Assembly: GCA_018644675.1 (NCBI GenBank)
Contig: JABGQC010000008.1
Coordinates: 1 to 37,286 of the forward strand
Reading direction: 5' to 3'
Length of the DNA: 37,286 nucleotides
Origin: Candidatus Thioglobus sp.
GTDB taxonomy: Bacteria; Pseudomonadota; Gammaproteobacteria; PS1; Pseudothioglobaceae
In this document: piece by piece, positions 36,625 through 37,286 of the stretch
Layout: every line of letters starts with the position of its first letter
Numbering within the stretch: position 1 is the stretch's first letter
Made by a program: the position numbers and the translations under genes
Notes under the pieces: model-generated
The model's database searches: none
What the model was told of the DNA's origin: nothing
Seen by the model: only the letters and a program-made list of their open reading frames with translations

Positions 36625-36675
36625 TGTTATAGGCCTTGCCTATGATGAATTAAATAAAAAACAGGAGAACGAGCA

Positions 36676-37286
36676 ATGGAAAAAACAGCACTCATTTGCG
36701 GATCATACGCCTTTGATTCAATTATGGTCTTTCATGACCAATTTAAAAACCACATTTTGCCAGATAAGGTGCACATGTTAAATGTCTCATTTTTAGTGCC
36801 TACTATGCGTAAAGAGTTTGGTGGTTGTGGCGGTAATATTGCCTACAATTTACATTTATTGGGTGCTAATTCAATCCCTATGGCAACCGTGGGCGAGGAC
36901 TTTACACCCTACATGAATTGGATGGAAAAACACCACATGAACACCACGCATATGAAGGTTGTTAAGGATAGTTACACCGGGCAAGCTTTTATTACCACGG
37001 ATATGGATGATAATCAAATTACCGCTTTTCATCCAGGTGCCATGAGTAATTCGCATGAAAACAAAGTGAGCGATGTAAGTGTGGCAGATATTGGTATTGT
37101 ATCTCCTGACGGACGCGACGGCATGATTGAACACGCCAAGCAATTTGCAGATGCTGAAATTCCTTTTATTTTTGATCCTGGACAAGGTATGCCAATGTTT
37201 TCGGGTGAGGAGCTAATTACTTTTATTGAGCAAGCAACCTATGTAGCTGTTAATGATTATGAATCACAAATGTTGCAAGATAAAAC
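36676..37286 (+). CDS. PfkB-family carbohydrate/nucleoside kinase, 3' end beyond the window
   Basis: The open frame starts at the ATG 36676, preceded by AGGAGA at a 7-base distance, and runs off the end (203 codons visible). It shows ALICGSYAFDSIMVF, the glycine-rich GGCGGNIAYNLHLLGA that marks the PfkB N-terminal signature, TVGEDF, and strand PFIFDPGQGMPMF. The style resembles bacterial adenosine-kinase-like PfkB proteins, but the C-terminal signature with the catalytic aspartate lies outside the window, so substrate is open. It follows ispH after 51 bases and may be in the same transcript or separate. Confidence 0.88.
   Translation, partial: MEKTALICGSYAFDSIMVFHDQFKNHILPDKVHMLNVSFLVPTMRKEFGGCGGNIAYNLHLLGANSIPMATVGEDFTPYMNWMEKHHMNTTHMKVVKDSYTGQAFITTDMDDNQITAFHPGAMSNSHENKVSDVSVADIGIVSPDGRDGMIEHAKQFADAEIPFIFDPGQGMPMFSGEELITFIEQATYVAVNDYESQMLQDK

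Noticed and set aside
36629-36643. ATAGGC-CTT-GCCTAT stem after ispH
   Set aside because: Short stem with no T-run; may not stop transcription and could be chance.
36871-37185. 104-codon minus-strand frame near the right edge
   Set aside because: Antisense to the PfkB-family kinase, whose plus-strand frame has the family motifs and a ribosome-binding site.

Overview
The window reads as a dense, AT-rich chromosomal segment of a gammaproteobacterium. Sequence style and gene content suggest a sulfur-oxidising member of the SUP05/Thioglobus/thiotrophic-symbiont group: an FAD sulfide:quinone oxidoreductase sits divergently beside a complete F1Fo ATP synthase operon, and gene blocks typical of gammaproteobacteria are present (grpE-nadK-recN, rpmH-rnpA-yidD-yidC, dprA-smg-topA, fkpB-ispH). 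The taxonomic placement is inference; no rRNA gene is present. No tRNA, CRISPR array, prophage or insertion sequence was recognised.

Layout. 1-704: a small Phd/YefM-ParE type toxin-antitoxin pair with a palindromic operator. 739-3871: grpE (minus) divergent from nadK-recN (plus), closed by a bidirectional terminator. 3920-5206: sulfide:quinone oxidoreductase (minus) with a recognisable promoter whose -35 lies inside an inverted repeat. 5407-12136: atpIBEFHAGDC; its apparent terminator hairpin lies inside the convergent next gene. 12133-16693 (minus): rpmH-rnpA-yidD-yidC, a TauD-type dioxygenase, ampD, kdsC and a short MGMT-like gene, almost all abutting or overlapping. 16827-20825: dprA-smg-topA, where TopA has a lysine-rich tail and no zinc fingers. 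20900-23600: two unrecognised genes followed by trpF and trpB. 23601-25045: the most accessory-looking part, a 427-base AT-rich gap with short repeats, a secreted protein joining two EF-hands to an alpha/beta-hydrolase-like domain, and a small possible gene remnant. 25046-29696 (minus): sdaA, then an exported unknown protein, glmU and an MFS transporter (transcribed in that order). 29768-32479: CcoI-type copper P-type ATPase and rpmE. 32596-36624: hemE-trpA-accD-fkpB-ispH. 36676 to the end: a PfkB-family sugar/nucleoside kinase cut by the window edge.

How the genes fit together: most are housekeeping (ATP synthesis, chaperone, NADP supply, DNA repair/topology, membrane protein insertion, tryptophan, haem, fatty acid, isoprenoid, LPS and peptidoglycan precursors). 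The sulfide oxidoreductase would feed electrons from sulfide to quinone, and the adjacent ATP synthase would use the resulting proton gradient. The tryptophan genes are split, with trpF-trpB about 10 kb from trpA. The least explained items are the EF-hand/hydrolase protein and its surroundings, the two unknown genes ahead of trpF, and the exported unknown ahead of glmU.
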